Shown: positions 11,153 to 22,536, counted from the first letter of the stretch. The stretch: DNA of 64,000 nucleotides from Oxytricha trifallax (GCA_000711775.1 ARYC01000611.1:85067-149066); one strand, 5' to 3'. Translations and numbers: made by a program. Notes: generated by a model not told the origin, from the sequence alone.

Positions 11153-13328
11153 TTTATTTCATTAATTTAATATTGTTAATTTATGAAATATTATTGCTAA
11201 AGTAAAATAGATTTGGGAAAATAGAAATTTAGAAATACAAATCAATTTGTGATGAGGCGTAACTGCCATGTATAGCGCAGCGTTTAAATCTAATTACGTT
11301 TAAAGTAAATTAAGTTAATGAGTGATTATTAAACAGTCAGATTAAAATTATAATTGTACACATTATGTTTTAAAAAAATGTGAAATTTGGAACTGTACAT
11401 ATTAATTTAAATAATATTAATAGTTTTAGTGTTAAATACATTAAAATGTACAATGTACAATTATTACATAAATAAGAACATAGACTGTACAAAATGCTAA
11501 TTATATTTAATCCTGATATTTATTAATTAATTATTTAAAATTATATTTAAAAAATGGTACGGCTTAGCTAATGGCATGAAATATTCAAATCATTGGATCA
11601 CTCTTTGGTACTTATAATCCTGATCAGTTGTGACATACAACTATCGAAATGAATACACACCAATATCAACAGCATCACAGATCAAATGAGAGACACTTCT
11701 TCCTCTTCTTGATAAATGATTTGGTTCCAAGAAAAAAAAGTATCTTCAAATTCTTGAAGGCCTAAAGGGCCAACTAGTAAACTCAGCCTCTCCATCAGCG
11801 GTCCAAATCACAAAAAATTCTCATATCCATCTGAAAAGAGATCAAATTAGTTTTTCAAAGGGCTTTTTCTTTAGAGATAAATGCAATGGAGGCCTGGCAA
11901 TGAATAAGCTATAAATAGGATCAACTATTTTTGGGAAGGTGCAAATGAAGTATATTTTTGGAAATTTAAGTGAGCTTGAGCTTTTAACAGGCGATGCCTG
12001 TAATTTCCATGATTTTCTCGAATATAAAGTATAAACTACAAGAAAGGATCCAAACCTCCAGTTATCAATGAGAAACTAATCAGGAAGAAGCTTAAACAGC
12101 GAGTTTGTTGACATGGTTCGAACTGTCCTAGCAAGTGGCGTTGGGGACTTGTACTCTAAATACTAGCATGTTAACAGCCAACGATGCTCCAAATAACTCA
12201 TGACCTATCTTCAATCCCAGGTCAAGAATCCCAATATCTATAAGCACACTTATCAAGTTCTCCATGATGCTCAGTACTTTGATGCCATAGATAAACTTTA
12301 TCGCGTGATGTTCAGGAAGTGCCCTGATAAAATCAACGTAGTGAAGTATTATGGCGAATCAAACACTGGCAAGAGCACCATTAGGAAGTGCGTGCAAAAC
12401 ATATTTAGATGCGAGGAGCTTAAAGTTGTGAACTAGAAATTCTGTGTGGATGTAGGCAAGTCTTTTATAGAACGACTCTTTATCATTATGGACGAAGTGA
12501 TATTGGGTGCATTGTTCCACCAGGATATGATCCAAAACATCAAGGTATTCTTTGAAAGAGAAGGCTTCGTATACACACTTATGCATTACAATGCAGACAT
12601 TAAGATACAAAGACGTTCAAGTGCTCGTTATTTCTAATCAAGATCCTATCAGCATAATACCTCTGATAGAATAAAAGCAATTCAAGACCAGGATACTGAG
12701 CTCGGAGTTCACAAGTTCAATGATTAGAAGCACTGATAAGTTTCCGTTTAAAGAGGATAGTTTAGCCTAATACTTCTTTGACAGACTGGTGAAAGATGGT
12801 GAGATAGACCCGGAGTCAATAAATACAGAAGACACAGAAGTAGACTGAAGATGGAAAAGTTGAAATAGAATGATCAAGACAGACGGAGAGGAGCGGTTTA
12901 GAGTGATTTCCACAACTAAACGATTCTTTGCCATTTATTGGTTTAAGTAATTCATAAATATCAGGATTAAATATAATTAGCATTTTGTACAGTCTATGTT
13001 CTTATTTATGTAATAATTGTACATTGTACATTTTAATGTATTTAACACTAAAACTATTAATATTATTTTAAAAAATTAATATGTACAGTTCCAAATTTCA
13101 CATTTTTTAAAACATTATGTGTACAATTATAATTTTAATCTGACAGCTTAGTAATCACTCATTAACTTAATTTACTTTAAACTTAATTAGATATAAACGC
13201 TGCGCTAATACATGGCAGTTACACCTCATCCCAAATAAATTTGTATTTCTAAATTTCTATTTTCCCAAATCAATTATACTTTAGCAATAATATTTCATAA
13301 ATTCATAATATTAAATTAATGAAATAAA
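11153..13328 (+). mobile_element. 2.2-kb element with about 370-bp inverted repeats and Rep-type helicase
   Basis: The left arm (11153-11523) and right arm (12954-13328) are reverse complements with only scattered mismatches and small gaps. Shared blocks include AACTGCCATGTAT, GTACAATGTACAATTATT and GAACATAGACTGTACAAAA. Between them lies a decayed gene for an SF3-type helicase (see next entry). No clear target duplication was found. Long terminal inverted repeats around a single replication-helicase gene recall linear single-stranded DNA replicons such as parvovirus-like elements; the ciliate codon use of the gene shows long residence in, or adaptation to, this host. No capsid-like gene is visible. 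Confidence 0.75.
11640..12860 (+). pseudogene. Decayed Rep-type SF3 helicase gene
   Basis: The best part is 11970-12637, open with TAG as Gln. The Walker A motif GESNTGKST is followed about 45 residues later by a Walker B IIMDEV. A motif-C-like LVISNQDP (about 12615-12640) lies one frame over, so there is a frameshift near 12595. After it come DRIKAIQDQD and, in another frame, FPFKEDSLAQYFFDRL, typical of the end of such helicases. This A/B/C set is the signature of superfamily 3 helicases of Rep proteins in small DNA viruses and plasmids. Upstream frames (11650-11960) are broken, and no HUH nuclease motif could be identified. The element is probably inactive. Confidence 0.7.
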
Positions 13329-13559
13329 CTTATTTAGTTAAGAAGTCTATTTCTTTTTATGAGAGTTATATTTAACTTGCTGCCATTATAATAATTAATA
13401 TCAGTATTGCTAAAATACGTAAAAATATGAAATATGAGAAATAAATTAAATATTTAATTATGACCAACTTATAGAAACCACTGTGTTGATGCATTGTGTA
13501 TTACAACCAAATTTGATGATTTTAGTGTTCAGCATCATAATATAAACCCCAATTTTTTC
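13329..13559. other. AT-rich flank
   Basis: Short AT-rich stretch between the Rep element and the GC-richer decayed transposon. An AAACCCC at about 13546 is too short to call a telomere-like end. Confidence 0.35.
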
Positions 13560-13880
13560 TGAACAATCATGCACTAGATTTTAATGTTTGGCAGGAATCC
13601 GATGATTTACATGGTCGTTTGACACCGTCAATCGGCGTTGATCTGGCATGGCCACTTCATGTCGATTCGTCGTCGATTGGCTTGAGTTGAGGCCAATCAG
13701 CAATCTAATCTCATCTTCTAGATCTTAAAATCTATTGCTCCATCCTTGATCCATCGGTCCCAGCAGAGGTAGCTCAAGCAGTCGGACCATCGCTGGTGTA
13801 TTGGTTGACATGACTTCTGCAATGCGCGGAGGCGAGAGAGGTTTTGGTAGTTTGAAGATTATTAGTTTAAACTTAAACTT
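13560..13880 (-). CDS. GC-richer coding-like segment, unknown
   Basis: G+C is clearly above the flanks. A minus-strand frame reads DLEDEIRLLIGLNSSQS and EVAMPDQRRLTVSNDHV, and an adjoining frame reads PLSPPRIAEVMSTNT. It may belong with the coding insert at 14504-15579 or be the downstream end of the decayed transposon. No family recognised. Confidence 0.3.
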
Positions 13881-13984
13881 AAAAGCGTGATATATAATAG
13901 GAGAGTTTTAATCAATTAATTTAACAGTTCAACTGCTATTGATGCTTGTCTTGACTGGTGCCAGAGCACCTGCATCTCTACTTA

Positions 13985-15865
13985 TCGTCATTGGTGATTG
14001 ACTCATACGAACCCATGTCTAATGGTGGTGCACCACTGCTTGACGCTGAAGGCCCAGAGCTTGTTGACATCACTCTTGGTCATGGCTTTAAGGATCTGTG
14101 AGAGTCTTTTAACAAAGTGGATACTATAGAATGTTTTGATTACAATCCTTACTTGCTGTCTGCCTGCTCCTGCCTGAGGTGCCTCTTGATGTATGAGAAC
14201 AGCTGCTCGATGGGGTTGAGCCAGGGTGAGTACTCGGCATTGAATAGCACTGTCACCTTCAACTTCCTGGCAGTCTCCAACACTTCAGAGTACTTGTGAA
14301 TGACTGCGTTGTCCATGAGCAGCACGATCTTCTTCAGGCCAAGGTCCTTGTCAGTGCGCAGCTGGCGCAGGGTGTGGTAGAGGAAGTTCTCGAACAGCAC
14401 GGCATCGAAGGCTCCCTCAATGACTTGGCTGGAGACCAGCTGGTCCTTAGTGATTGCTGCCACGAAGCTCATCGAGAACTGCTGCCTCTAGGTGGATTCC
14501 TTGGTGATTGAGAGATCCCTAGCCATACTGCCATAAGTGCCCAGTCTTTGGCTGACTTGCTGTCTGACTGCTGCTATGGGAGTATAACGTTGTGATGGTT
14601 GAGCATCGAGGTTGCCAGAGTATACTATAGGTGCTTAGTCATTCAACTAGTTGGGTAGACTTAACCTGGTATCAACTAAAGTAATATAAAATCATATAGC
14701 TATAGCTTACCTTCCTATTCCTTCACAGTGACTTTACTGCTGCTCTCTGCCCTGCTTGACACTGCAAGCGTCTGGGTGTAATGGCTGTCCAGTTTTCATG
14801 GCCTGTTACATTGACCACCTCACTGCCCTTACGTTGGGTTGATTGCAGCCTGAGGCTGTCTAGGTTCTGAACCAATTGAGGTAGAGTGGAAGCCGATTTC
14901 AGAGGGGTTTATGGTTGGCTTGAAGGCTTCTTGGAAGAGTTCTATATTCTGATCGCGTGGAAGCGCTTCTACAGCGATGAGTACTGAGCATTGCCCTCCT
15001 GGGCTTCCATGATAGGTGAGAGCTGAGTGTACTTATATTTATGGCTGCACTTGACAGGGGTGGCAACAATGCTCTGCTCCCTGCTATCAAAGATATTCTG
15101 TTCCTGGGTGGAAGATTTCCTGCGTAGCTTTGCAAAGATCGATTTCGAGTTTGGCCTTGGAATCTTCGATGGAACAATTTCAGATTCAGCCACTTATCGT
15201 TCACTAATACCAACTTGGTCCTCCTAACTCGAGTTGAATCCTTACCCATCTTGACTACCCCATCTGGAGCTGCTGACGACACTATACTCAATCGGTTAAG
15301 CAATGATGGCAATACTCACCTACTGGTTCCCAGAAATGCTTGGGGTCTCAGATTTTCAAGTTTCAGGTAGTTTTCATCGTGAATTAGAACTTTGCTTTAC
15401 AAAAGTACGATGTCTGATCCCTTCATTTGGTCCTGCTCTCTGACCCCAGTGACAGTCGACATGCCTGGCTCTCTGTTGGGGTAGCCAGCTAGCATCTCAG
15501 CATACTGTATGACATCGTCGGTGACGAGGACCTCGGTCTTACCAACTACAGGCGTCAGGGAGGAGTCGATTCCACGACTTTCCTTGTGAAGAGCGGCTGA
15601 ATTGAAACTCCATTGCTTGGTTGGCAGGTAATCGCTCCTGAAGTTTGATTCATCGACTGATATGATCACTGCATCCTCCAAGAATATCTGAGCAAGCAGT
15701 CTGGACACCCATAGCCTCTTCTCGTTGAATGATGGGTCTCTATACTTAGCGTTGGCGTTCTGGGCTTTGCCAAACCTCAAGTGGAAACTTTCCTTCAGTA
15801 CTTTCAAAAGAGTAGCAACGCAAGGCACTGAGAGGTTCTTGTATTCTTAATCTTTGCTTTGCATT
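13985..15865 (-). pseudogene. Decayed D34E (IS630/Tc1-like) transposase, split by an insert
   Basis: This is a transposase of a family different from TBE. The N-terminal part (15865-15580) ends with the first catalytic Asp in ISVDESNF and the following PTKQWSFN. The C-terminal part (14503-14149) has the second Asp in LLMDNAVIH and the Glu in SPWLNPIEQLF, exactly D34E spacing, followed by SYIKRHLRQ. Further C-terminal sequence (LKAMTKSDVNKLW) is one frame over near 14050. The two halves are separated by 1.08 kb, but join in frame at a 7-bp repeat CAAGGAA. The N-terminus is cut by TBE copy C at 15866. The surrounding G+C is higher than in host intergenic DNA. Confidence 0.8.
14504..15579 (-). 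CDS. Coding insert inside the transposase gene, unknown protein
   Basis: The insert lies between two CAAGGAA repeats (15580-15586 and 14497-14503) and has its own reading frame. It runs from GIDSSLTPVVGKTEVLV and DDVIQYAEMLAGYPNRE through a short GT-AG intron (about 15320-15283) to a Ser/Gln-rich half (KIPRPNSKSIFAKLRRK, SIVATPVKCSHKYKYTQ) and a TGA near 14750. Total is about 270 residues. No start codon is obvious at its 5' edge, which runs straight out of the transposase frame. The low-complexity second half looks like an ordinary ciliate somatic protein. Function unknown. Confidence 0.5.
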
Positions 15866-16003
15866 CAAAACCCCAAAACCCTTTCAGTAGTTTGATTGAG
15901 TTTTTGATTGATAAAAGTAGACTATTAGTGCATACTTTATTAGGGTTTTAATAGGGTTTATGTAGGGGTTTAATGTTTAAATATTAGTATTTTAAGTGAG
16001 TAT

Positions 16004-17050
16004 ATGCGAGGTTTGGGGTCTGTTTATGACAGTGAGTATATAGATTTATTGTTTAAGTTGCGATATGGATGTGATGAATATAGTGATCAACTCAAGCCTG
16101 TTCTGAATTATACGTCTATAGCAAGGCTACTCCATAAATCTCCAGCAACTGTGAGGTCTCACTGTCTATTAGCATTGAATTTAAAGAGATAGCATCTTAA
16201 TTCTAAGCCTAAGAGACCCTTAAAATTTTAGCAGCATCATATTGAATATCTTATTAATGATAAGACTCTTAAATACTGGGCTCATTTCTCTCTTGCCTAG
16301 AGGGCTGTGATGTTTCATCGCCAATTTCCTGAGCTCCACATCTCTGCTTAATCTATAGCGAACATATATAAAAAGAATGGAATATCTTACAAGACAGTCA
16401 ATCGCATTAAGAGAGTGATTGACTTTAATGTTCCATTTTATAAGACTAATTTAAATTATATATTCGATTAAATGCAGAGGTCTTAAGAGCATAATATAAA
16501 GTTTATACACGCTGATGAGGCAGTATTCACTTTTAATACCTTCATATCAAGGTCTTGGTATAAGAGGTACAGCAACACTGAAGTATATGATTAAAAGCTT
16601 AAGGTTTAAACTCATGCAATACTTGGTGGAATAAGCGAAGATAATGGCCTCGAGACTTATGTTATCCACCCTCGTTCTATAAAGACTGAATAATAAATTA
16701 AATTCTTGCAATAACTCAGAGATAAGTACGCTGACTAAGAAATTATTCTATTCGTTGATAACTTGTCAGTTCATAAAACTAAAGACTCAAGGAAGGAATA
16801 TGAAAGGCTAAATATAACCTGTATTTAATGTTCCTTACAGCCCTTAGTTCAATGGAATTGAATTATATTGGGGATTATTGAAAGATCATTATAAGAAATT
16901 GCTGCTCTACCATCTGATGCATGATTTAAAGATAGATACAGTCGATTTTATTAGAGTGCTGCTAAGAGAGTCAGCGATGATAAAGGTAAAGTATGCGCAA
17001 GAGAAGGCAGATTTTGTGTATATAAATAAGTTTTTGATTTAAGCGAATGA
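16004..17050 (+). pseudogene. TBE transposase, copy C, broken
   Basis: ATG at 16004 (MRGLGSVYDSEY). The frame is open through an N-terminal DNA-binding region, the first Asp (HADEAVF) and second Asp (FVDNLSVH). Two bases are missing at about 16815 (ataacctg against ataacacctg) and one near 16954, so the segment with the catalytic Glu (FNGIELYWG) is out of frame and meets TGA. The C-terminal block REGRFCVYK is back in frame. A protein made from it would lack the Glu. Confidence 0.9.
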
Positions 17051-17056
17051 ATAAGT

Positions 17057-17838
17057 TCACATATTAAATTTGCCCGTAAAAGGATTTGGCTTCTCTTTCT
17101 TTTCTTCCTCTTAAGGCTGCTTGGCCTATGTTTCTTCTCTTAGTGCCAGCTCCTGCATCTATGTTCATCTCTTCTGGCTTTTATAAATCTTTGAAGAGCC
17201 TCTTACTCAATTCATGTTTTACTTGAAACTTTCTCTCTGTTTAATTTGCTGCGCTCTTTCATCAAGTATTTAGCAGTACTAGGTTTATCTATAAAGTTAG
17301 AAGACTAAGCTTACTTGAGATGAAAGGATGCTTTTAAAGTTCCTACAGCCAGGTATCACTTATTTTAATACCTTGCTCTCTTTTATTTCAGGAGAGATGC
17401 TGTATCTTCTTGTGAGCTTCTTAAATAACTTCATTTAAGTACTCAGGTTTCAGAGTTGCAAGAACACCAAAGAAGAAGTTTCTCTCTAGCAACTTATTAG
17501 AGAGCGGTAGCTTTGATGGAAGGTAGAGAGCTACGTCGGATCACTCATAGCATCGTCATATAGGTTTTTCACTGATATTTCAGGGGTAGTTAGGTATCTC
17601 TATCATCCTAATTTCATTAGACTTAAAAGCATTTTTCTCTTCACTCAGTAAGGCTTTTAAGAATCAGATTTTAGTTCCCTCCTAAGTCGGCAAGAACAAT
17701 CCAACTATGGTTAATCTATTAGTATTAGTTAAAAGTTTACCTTGCTAAACCAAGTACCTATAGGTCCTCTTTACTTCGAAATTTTCCTATTAAATCTTGA
17801 GATTAAATTCTCTTCATTGCATCATTCATAGAATCCAT
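17057..17838 (-). pseudogene. TBE '22 kDa' protein gene, copy C, broken
   Basis: Start ATG at 17838. Homologous throughout to the intact copies B and D, but a base is missing in the codons for SDPDVAL (17525-17540) and further small deletions occur near 17370-17400. Stop TGA at 17059-17057 is kept. Both introns are recognisable. Confidence 0.8.
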
Positions 17839-17869
17839 CTTGCTTCCTCTTTCTAGAAATGTTAATGAA

Positions 17870-18401
17870 ATTTAAAATAATGGATACCCATTCTAAGTTT
17901 ATTAAAATCTTACTACTAAATAGGGAGGACCTACTAGAGATCAACCTTGAAAAATATGAGGAGAAGCATTGAAAAACTTGCTCCAAGTTTCACAGATAGA
18001 TTTCCATTTTTATCAAACTTTCTCCATTAAATTGCTCCTAACAATGTTTAATTATTTGAGGAGGTCCTCCAAACTAAGTTCAAACTTTATTAGGAGTTAA
18101 ATTTTAAGGTTAAAACTTAATTAGGAGCAGATTAAATTTAAAAATGCTTAATAACTTTACCTCCAAATTAAGTTCAAACTTAATTTGGAGGACCTCCTAG
18201 AGAAACAAAACTTCATAAGGAGTATTTTAATTTACTAAAATGTATAAAATTCTCATAAAATATGCAACTTACAGTCTTTTATGGTTAGTTAATTTTCTTA
18301 CCTCTCAGCAAAGAATCTACCAAAGTGTCTTATACTCTACTACATTAGTTAATCTAGGTAGATTTTATCATTATTATAATAAAATATATCAGAAAAATAA
18401 A
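17870..18401. promoter_or_regulatory. TBE copy C spacer with hairpin, between divergent genes
   Basis: This lies between the divergent '22 kDa' and '57 kDa' genes. It contains repeated 'ggagg/cctcc' blocks and a clean hairpin at about 18159-18190, with arms CCTCCAAATTAAG and CTTAATTTGGAGG. The arrangement recurs in diverged form in copies A and D, so it is probably a shared promoter/regulatory region. Direct evidence of promoter function is lacking. Confidence 0.45.
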
Positions 18402-19867
18402 ATGAGCGCTAACCTATTGAGAAGAGCGGCATTACTTGGATCATGTCAATAAAAGTTATCATTCCAGCAACCAAGAAAAGTAGAGACCAGAGACGCTTGT
18501 ACTCAGTGGGAGCCTACTTATGACAACTTTGACCAGTCTAGCTTTGAGATTTAAATATAAGTTAAATAGGAGATCATCATAGAAGCTGTGCAAATTCAGA
18601 AGGAGGTTAAACAACCCGCCATAGAGCATTAATAAATACCAGCCAAAGTTGACTATTAATGCAAAGAATCAATAAAGTTTTCCCTTAAAAGCCAACTAAT
18701 AAGAGACACTTGAGAGATATACACAACGATATGACAAGGTTATATCTCAAGCATTAAAAGAAAGATAGGAAGTATGTCTGTGAGTTCTGTGAGAAGCCAT
18801 ATTCTCATACTAGAGACCCATATTCTCATACTAGAGACCTCAAAGTGCACTTAAAGAAAAAGCACAATTAAAGTTTTGTCTTTATTCATGAACCTACAGA
18901 ATAGATTCCTCTAAAAGAGAAGATCAAGAAACCCAGTGGAGTCTCTTAGAGTTGAAGTCTAGAAGTAAGTTAAAATGAAGAAAGCAGTCAAGAACTTTCC
19001 AGTCTCTGAGATCAATAAAATCATGGTTAAAATAGAGGCAAAGAAAATTCCCATATTAAAAATTATTGACTTAGATTCTTGCCTAGAAAGCTACCTCACT
19101 CTTGAAGAAAAAATAGAGAAGAGAGTAATTACAGATGAATAATATGCTTACAAGATATATCCTTTCAATTACTTCCTTGCTGATGACAAGTTCCAAATGG
19201 AATTTGCTAATGAATATTATGCTCTATAAAAGGCAAAGTTAAATGAGTGCAGGCATATCATCTAGCTTGATGCTACTTTACTTGGTAAAGATCATGTAGC
19301 CTTCAGGCTTCCTTTACTTGAAATGACTTACAGAGAATTCTTATCTGACAATAGATGTCAGAGATAAATTAGCTAGATAGTATAGCAGATAGTTGAGGGG
19401 TTGAAGAGCTTCACAAGCTAGGTTATGTTCATAGAGACTTAAAGCCAAAGAACATCATGATGAACTTTCAGCCTCTTAGAGTTTATATTATAGACTTCAA
19501 CAGAGCTCAAAGAGTGCAAGCCTCTGCATAAGGAAACATATACGGCACTCCTGGATATTTCCCAGAGAGAGAGGATTGGAGAGATGGAGACACTAAATGG
19601 GATATCTGCGCTCTAAAAGTAATAATAATAGAGAGCGACATGCCAAGAAACGATTACTTTAGCTGCAGGGGTGAGAGAGATTCTAAGCAAAGAATCAAAC
19701 AATATCTAGATAAAAATAAAATAAATGGAGGTCTCAGAGAACTTGCATACTCAACTATTATCAAGCCAAACTAAGAGAATTAACAAACAATAGAAACAAT
19801 CAAACATCAACTTAGAAAGATAAAATTCAGAGAACTGCCACATGACTCTAAGCTTATGTTTGTGTGA
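18402..19867 (+). pseudogene. TBE '57 kDa' zinc-finger/kinase protein gene, copy C, broken
   Basis: The gene has a start MSANLLRRAALL and a C2H2-like finger (YVCEFCEKPYSHTRD then HLKKKH, about 18770-18870). A protein-kinase-like domain follows, with HRDLKPKNI and IDFNRA (the usual DFG is DFN) and a GTPGYFPERED activation segment. It ends LMFV-TGA at 19865-19867. An in-frame TGA at 18711-18713 and a shift just before HRD (19391-19420) show at least two frameshifts. A perfect 21-nt tandem duplication (18797-18838) inserts seven residues into the finger. The zinc-finger/kinase combination is the known TBE 57 kDa architecture; the substrate is unknown. Confidence 0.85.
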
Positions 19868-20178
19868 AATATTTAAAAAACTCGCTTGTTATACTCACTT
19901 AAAATACTAATATTTAAACATTAAACCCCTACATAAACCCTATTAAAACCCTAATAAAGTATGCACTAATAGTCTACTTTTATCAATCAAAAACTCAATC
20001 AAACTACTGAAAGAGGTTTTGGGGTTTTGATTAAAGAAATTTATCTCCTGATATAATGAATCAATTTGGCTAAAATCAAATAATTAAAAATGCAAAATTA
20101 CAACTAATCTAAGCTAAGTCACCAACAAAATATATAACGAAAAGTATCCTGTCAAAGAAAAACAATTAACCAAGTGAC

Positions 20179-22022
20179 ATGAACTTAAATTAGATTCAAT
20201 AAATAATATTGGAAGAGGATTTAATTAACGACAGGAAAAGCAATTTAAAAGCAAAGAGATACTCAAAAAGTCGCCAAAAAGAAAGTGTTAATAATATGAG
20301 ATAGACTAACTTAAGAACAATAAAAATCAAGGCTGAAACTTCTAATGAATTAAATAAGCATGTCATTGAATCTCTTGAAGACCATGTTAATCTTCGGGCA
20401 AGCCTCAAGTAGTCAAGATTGATTAATGAAATAGATTCATTTCAGAGGTCTTTCTTTCTTGCGAACTAAAACTCACTCACTATACCAATGAATTTGGACA
20501 AAAGTCACAAGAACTCAATTAGAGCATCAATTGAAAGAACAGAAGATGAAGTGTTAAACACAAGTATTCTGAATAACCACTTTAACAACAAATAATTTCA
20601 GAGAATGCTGCTTGAGAGCTAGATTAATTTTTTAAAAAGCCAGAATCAATTTTATGCTGATTAATCCATGAAAGACTAAAACTTAATAGCCTTTGATTCA
20701 TAATTTATGCGTTATGTTGATAAACCAAATATCACAAAAGAAGAAGCAAAGAGGCGTTATGATGAAGGGAGTTTGCTGGAAATGTGTGAGCAATATGATG
20801 TTGCCAGTAAATAGGGTGGAAAATACGTAGATCAAATACATTAATCTCAAGCAAATTTCTATTCAATCGACAACTAAGACTTGAGCGATGTAGGATTAGG
20901 CTAAGTTTCTAAGATTGGTAAAAGCTAAACATAGAGCAGAATAGGATTTCATATTAATAAGTTGATTGTTTAAAGAACAAATAGCTTCAAAAGAGAGCAG
21001 ACCTCTTTACCTTAAAACTAGAACGAATAAGCTCCAATCGAAGATGATATAAATGACGCTGTTATTATAAGATAAAAACCAAACGTATTTAACAATAAAA
21101 CATCATAGAAATCTGGAATTTTACTTATGAAAAAAGAATCAAATAAAATCAAAAGATTATTTAAAATGAGGGATGGTTGGTGCTCAAGGTATTGCTAAAT
21201 GAAAAACAAAATGCTCAAATTTTACAAAGACAAGGACTTTTAGAAACTAGATGGAGTGATTGATTTTGACTTGCTTACTTTTACTTTGCATGAGCATTAG
21301 AATGCAAATGTTTTTAGATTTGAAATACTTGGAACACATAAAACTTTGAAAGGTCTTTATTATTATTAAAAATTTATCATTGTTAATTTATTGAATGAAT
21401 TAAACTAAAGAGTTTTATGAATCTATATTTTATTTAATATTTATTTATCATATTACAATTCCAATTAAGATAAAAAATAAATTGAATTTAATTTTATTAC
21501 CAAACTTTTGTATTTAAAGCTCAAGACAATCATGATTATGTGGAATGGATTGAGATAATTTACTAAAATTTTATTCATTAAATAATTCATAATAAATATA
21601 TTTTTTAAATCTTAAAGTGAATATAATATTGAATAACAGAGCATCATAATAAATCAGTGGGGAAATATCAAAAGTAGGATAGAACAGCTAAATTAAAGAA
21701 TTTTTGGGTCGGTGAGAGAATATCAGAAAATTAATTTCAGTATTTCGTGGACAGTGGAGACTTACTCCTATTCAAAGGTAAAAGCTTCACATCAAAATTG
21801 AATTAATTTGCTTAAAACAGCGATTATGGTAAGATATATAAATTCAATATTTTACACATATTAATTCAGATCATGTTGGGTTATTGCTAAGATACAGTCA
21901 AGGAAATGTTGTTTTATTTGAAGCTACAGGGGAAACAGGAGTGACTTTGACTGATTGGCATGATTTCTTATACAACGATTGGCATCTTCTCTACGATAAA
22001 ATTGTTTACAGGAAACTTCACT
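20179..22022 (+). CDS. PH-domain / permuted papain-like protein, first MDSs
   Basis: The ATG is at 20179 (MNLNQIQQ). The first segment (20179 to about 21360) is glutamine- and asparagine-rich and ends in a PH domain, recognised by KMRDGWCSRYCQMKN, LKFYKDKDF, GVIDFDLL and FRFEILGTHK. AT-rich DNA (about 21365-21640) interrupts it, probably an IES. The second segment, with a 41-nt intron at 21829-21869, has SGDLLLFKGKSFTSKL, YDHVGLLLR and VLFEATGETGV. That is the His-containing half of a circularly permuted papain/NlpC-P60-like fold as found with PH domains in protists. It stops at the pointer AAACTTCACT (22013-22022); the Cys half lies inverted downstream. A predicted membrane-lipid-binding hydrolase or acyltransferase-like enzyme. 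Confidence 0.8.
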
Positions 22023-22111
22023 AAGATTAAACATAAATATACAAAATACTTTTGGGTAAATTTTTGAATATTAAATTATATTTACCCAAAGAAAATGAAA
22101 CTAATAATATT

Positions 22112-22536
22112 TCATTCATCTCTGTGAACCTGTCTTTTCATATATTATAGGACAGTACAAGATTAAAATTATGAAATTAATTATACATTGAAATCAATAA
22201 TCTTTTCTTCCCCTAATCGAGCTTCCTACTGTAATTACAATTTATTATTCTTTTTACTTGAAAAACTTCTTGGCCAGTAATCGCTTGCTGGTAGGTCTTT
22301 GCTCAAAATTCCCATTATCTGATAAGCTGCCGCGATAAGCTCAGAACAAAAATAAGAATCTTTCTTTTCAATATCTTCTGATTGGATTTATGGTCGATTA
22401 CAGCATAGTTTTGAAGTTTTTATTTTGTATTTTTTGCCAAGTGATGACTATAAAGTTATAAGCATGTAGGGAAATTTACCTTTATAAAGGTTTCTAATTT
22501 TGTAAGTAAATTTGATGGTCTTTCCCAGTGAAGTTT
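22112..22536 (-). CDS. PH/papain-like protein, inverted last MDS
   Basis: On the minus strand the segment begins with the same 10-bp pointer AAACTTCACT (22536-22527) that ends the preceding plus-strand MDS. It continues in frame: KLHWERPSNLLTKLETF, a 32-nt intron (22479-22448), LGKKYKIKTSK, then the catalytic-Cys motif YFCSELIAAAYQIMG and LPASDYWPRSF. The frame ends at TGA 22114-22112. The CSEL-[IV]-A motif is typical of the Cys side of permuted papain-like domains. The segment therefore belongs to the gene at 20179 and must be inverted during macronuclear development. Confidence 0.82.

Larger units (their letters stand above)
15866..20029 (+). mobile_element. Complete TBE transposon copy C (4164 bp)
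   Basis: Both inverted repeats are present: left CAAAACCCCAAAACCC at 15866, right ending GGTTTTGGGGTTTTG at 20029 (one extra base inside the right repeat). They are flanked by the 3-bp duplication ATT (15863-15865 and 20030-20032), the ANT target known for TBE1. Gene order is transposase (+), '22 kDa' (-), '57 kDa' (+). The length agrees with the roughly 4.1 kb known for TBE1. All three genes carry frameshifts. It sits in the N-terminal part of the older D34E transposase gene. Confidence 0.96.

Noticed and set aside
13546..13552. AAACCCC as a telomere-like transposon end
   Set aside because: A single C4 run without a second repeat or neighbouring terminal repeat.
14117..15227. Plus-strand open frames opposite the 14-15 kb transposase
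   Set aside because: Shadows of the minus-strand transposase and insert; no family features of their own.
22037..22090. GGGTAAATTTTTG / TATATTTACCC hairpin as a terminator
   Set aside because: It lies in the segment between the two opposed MDSs of the PH/papain gene, so it is probably eliminated DNA.
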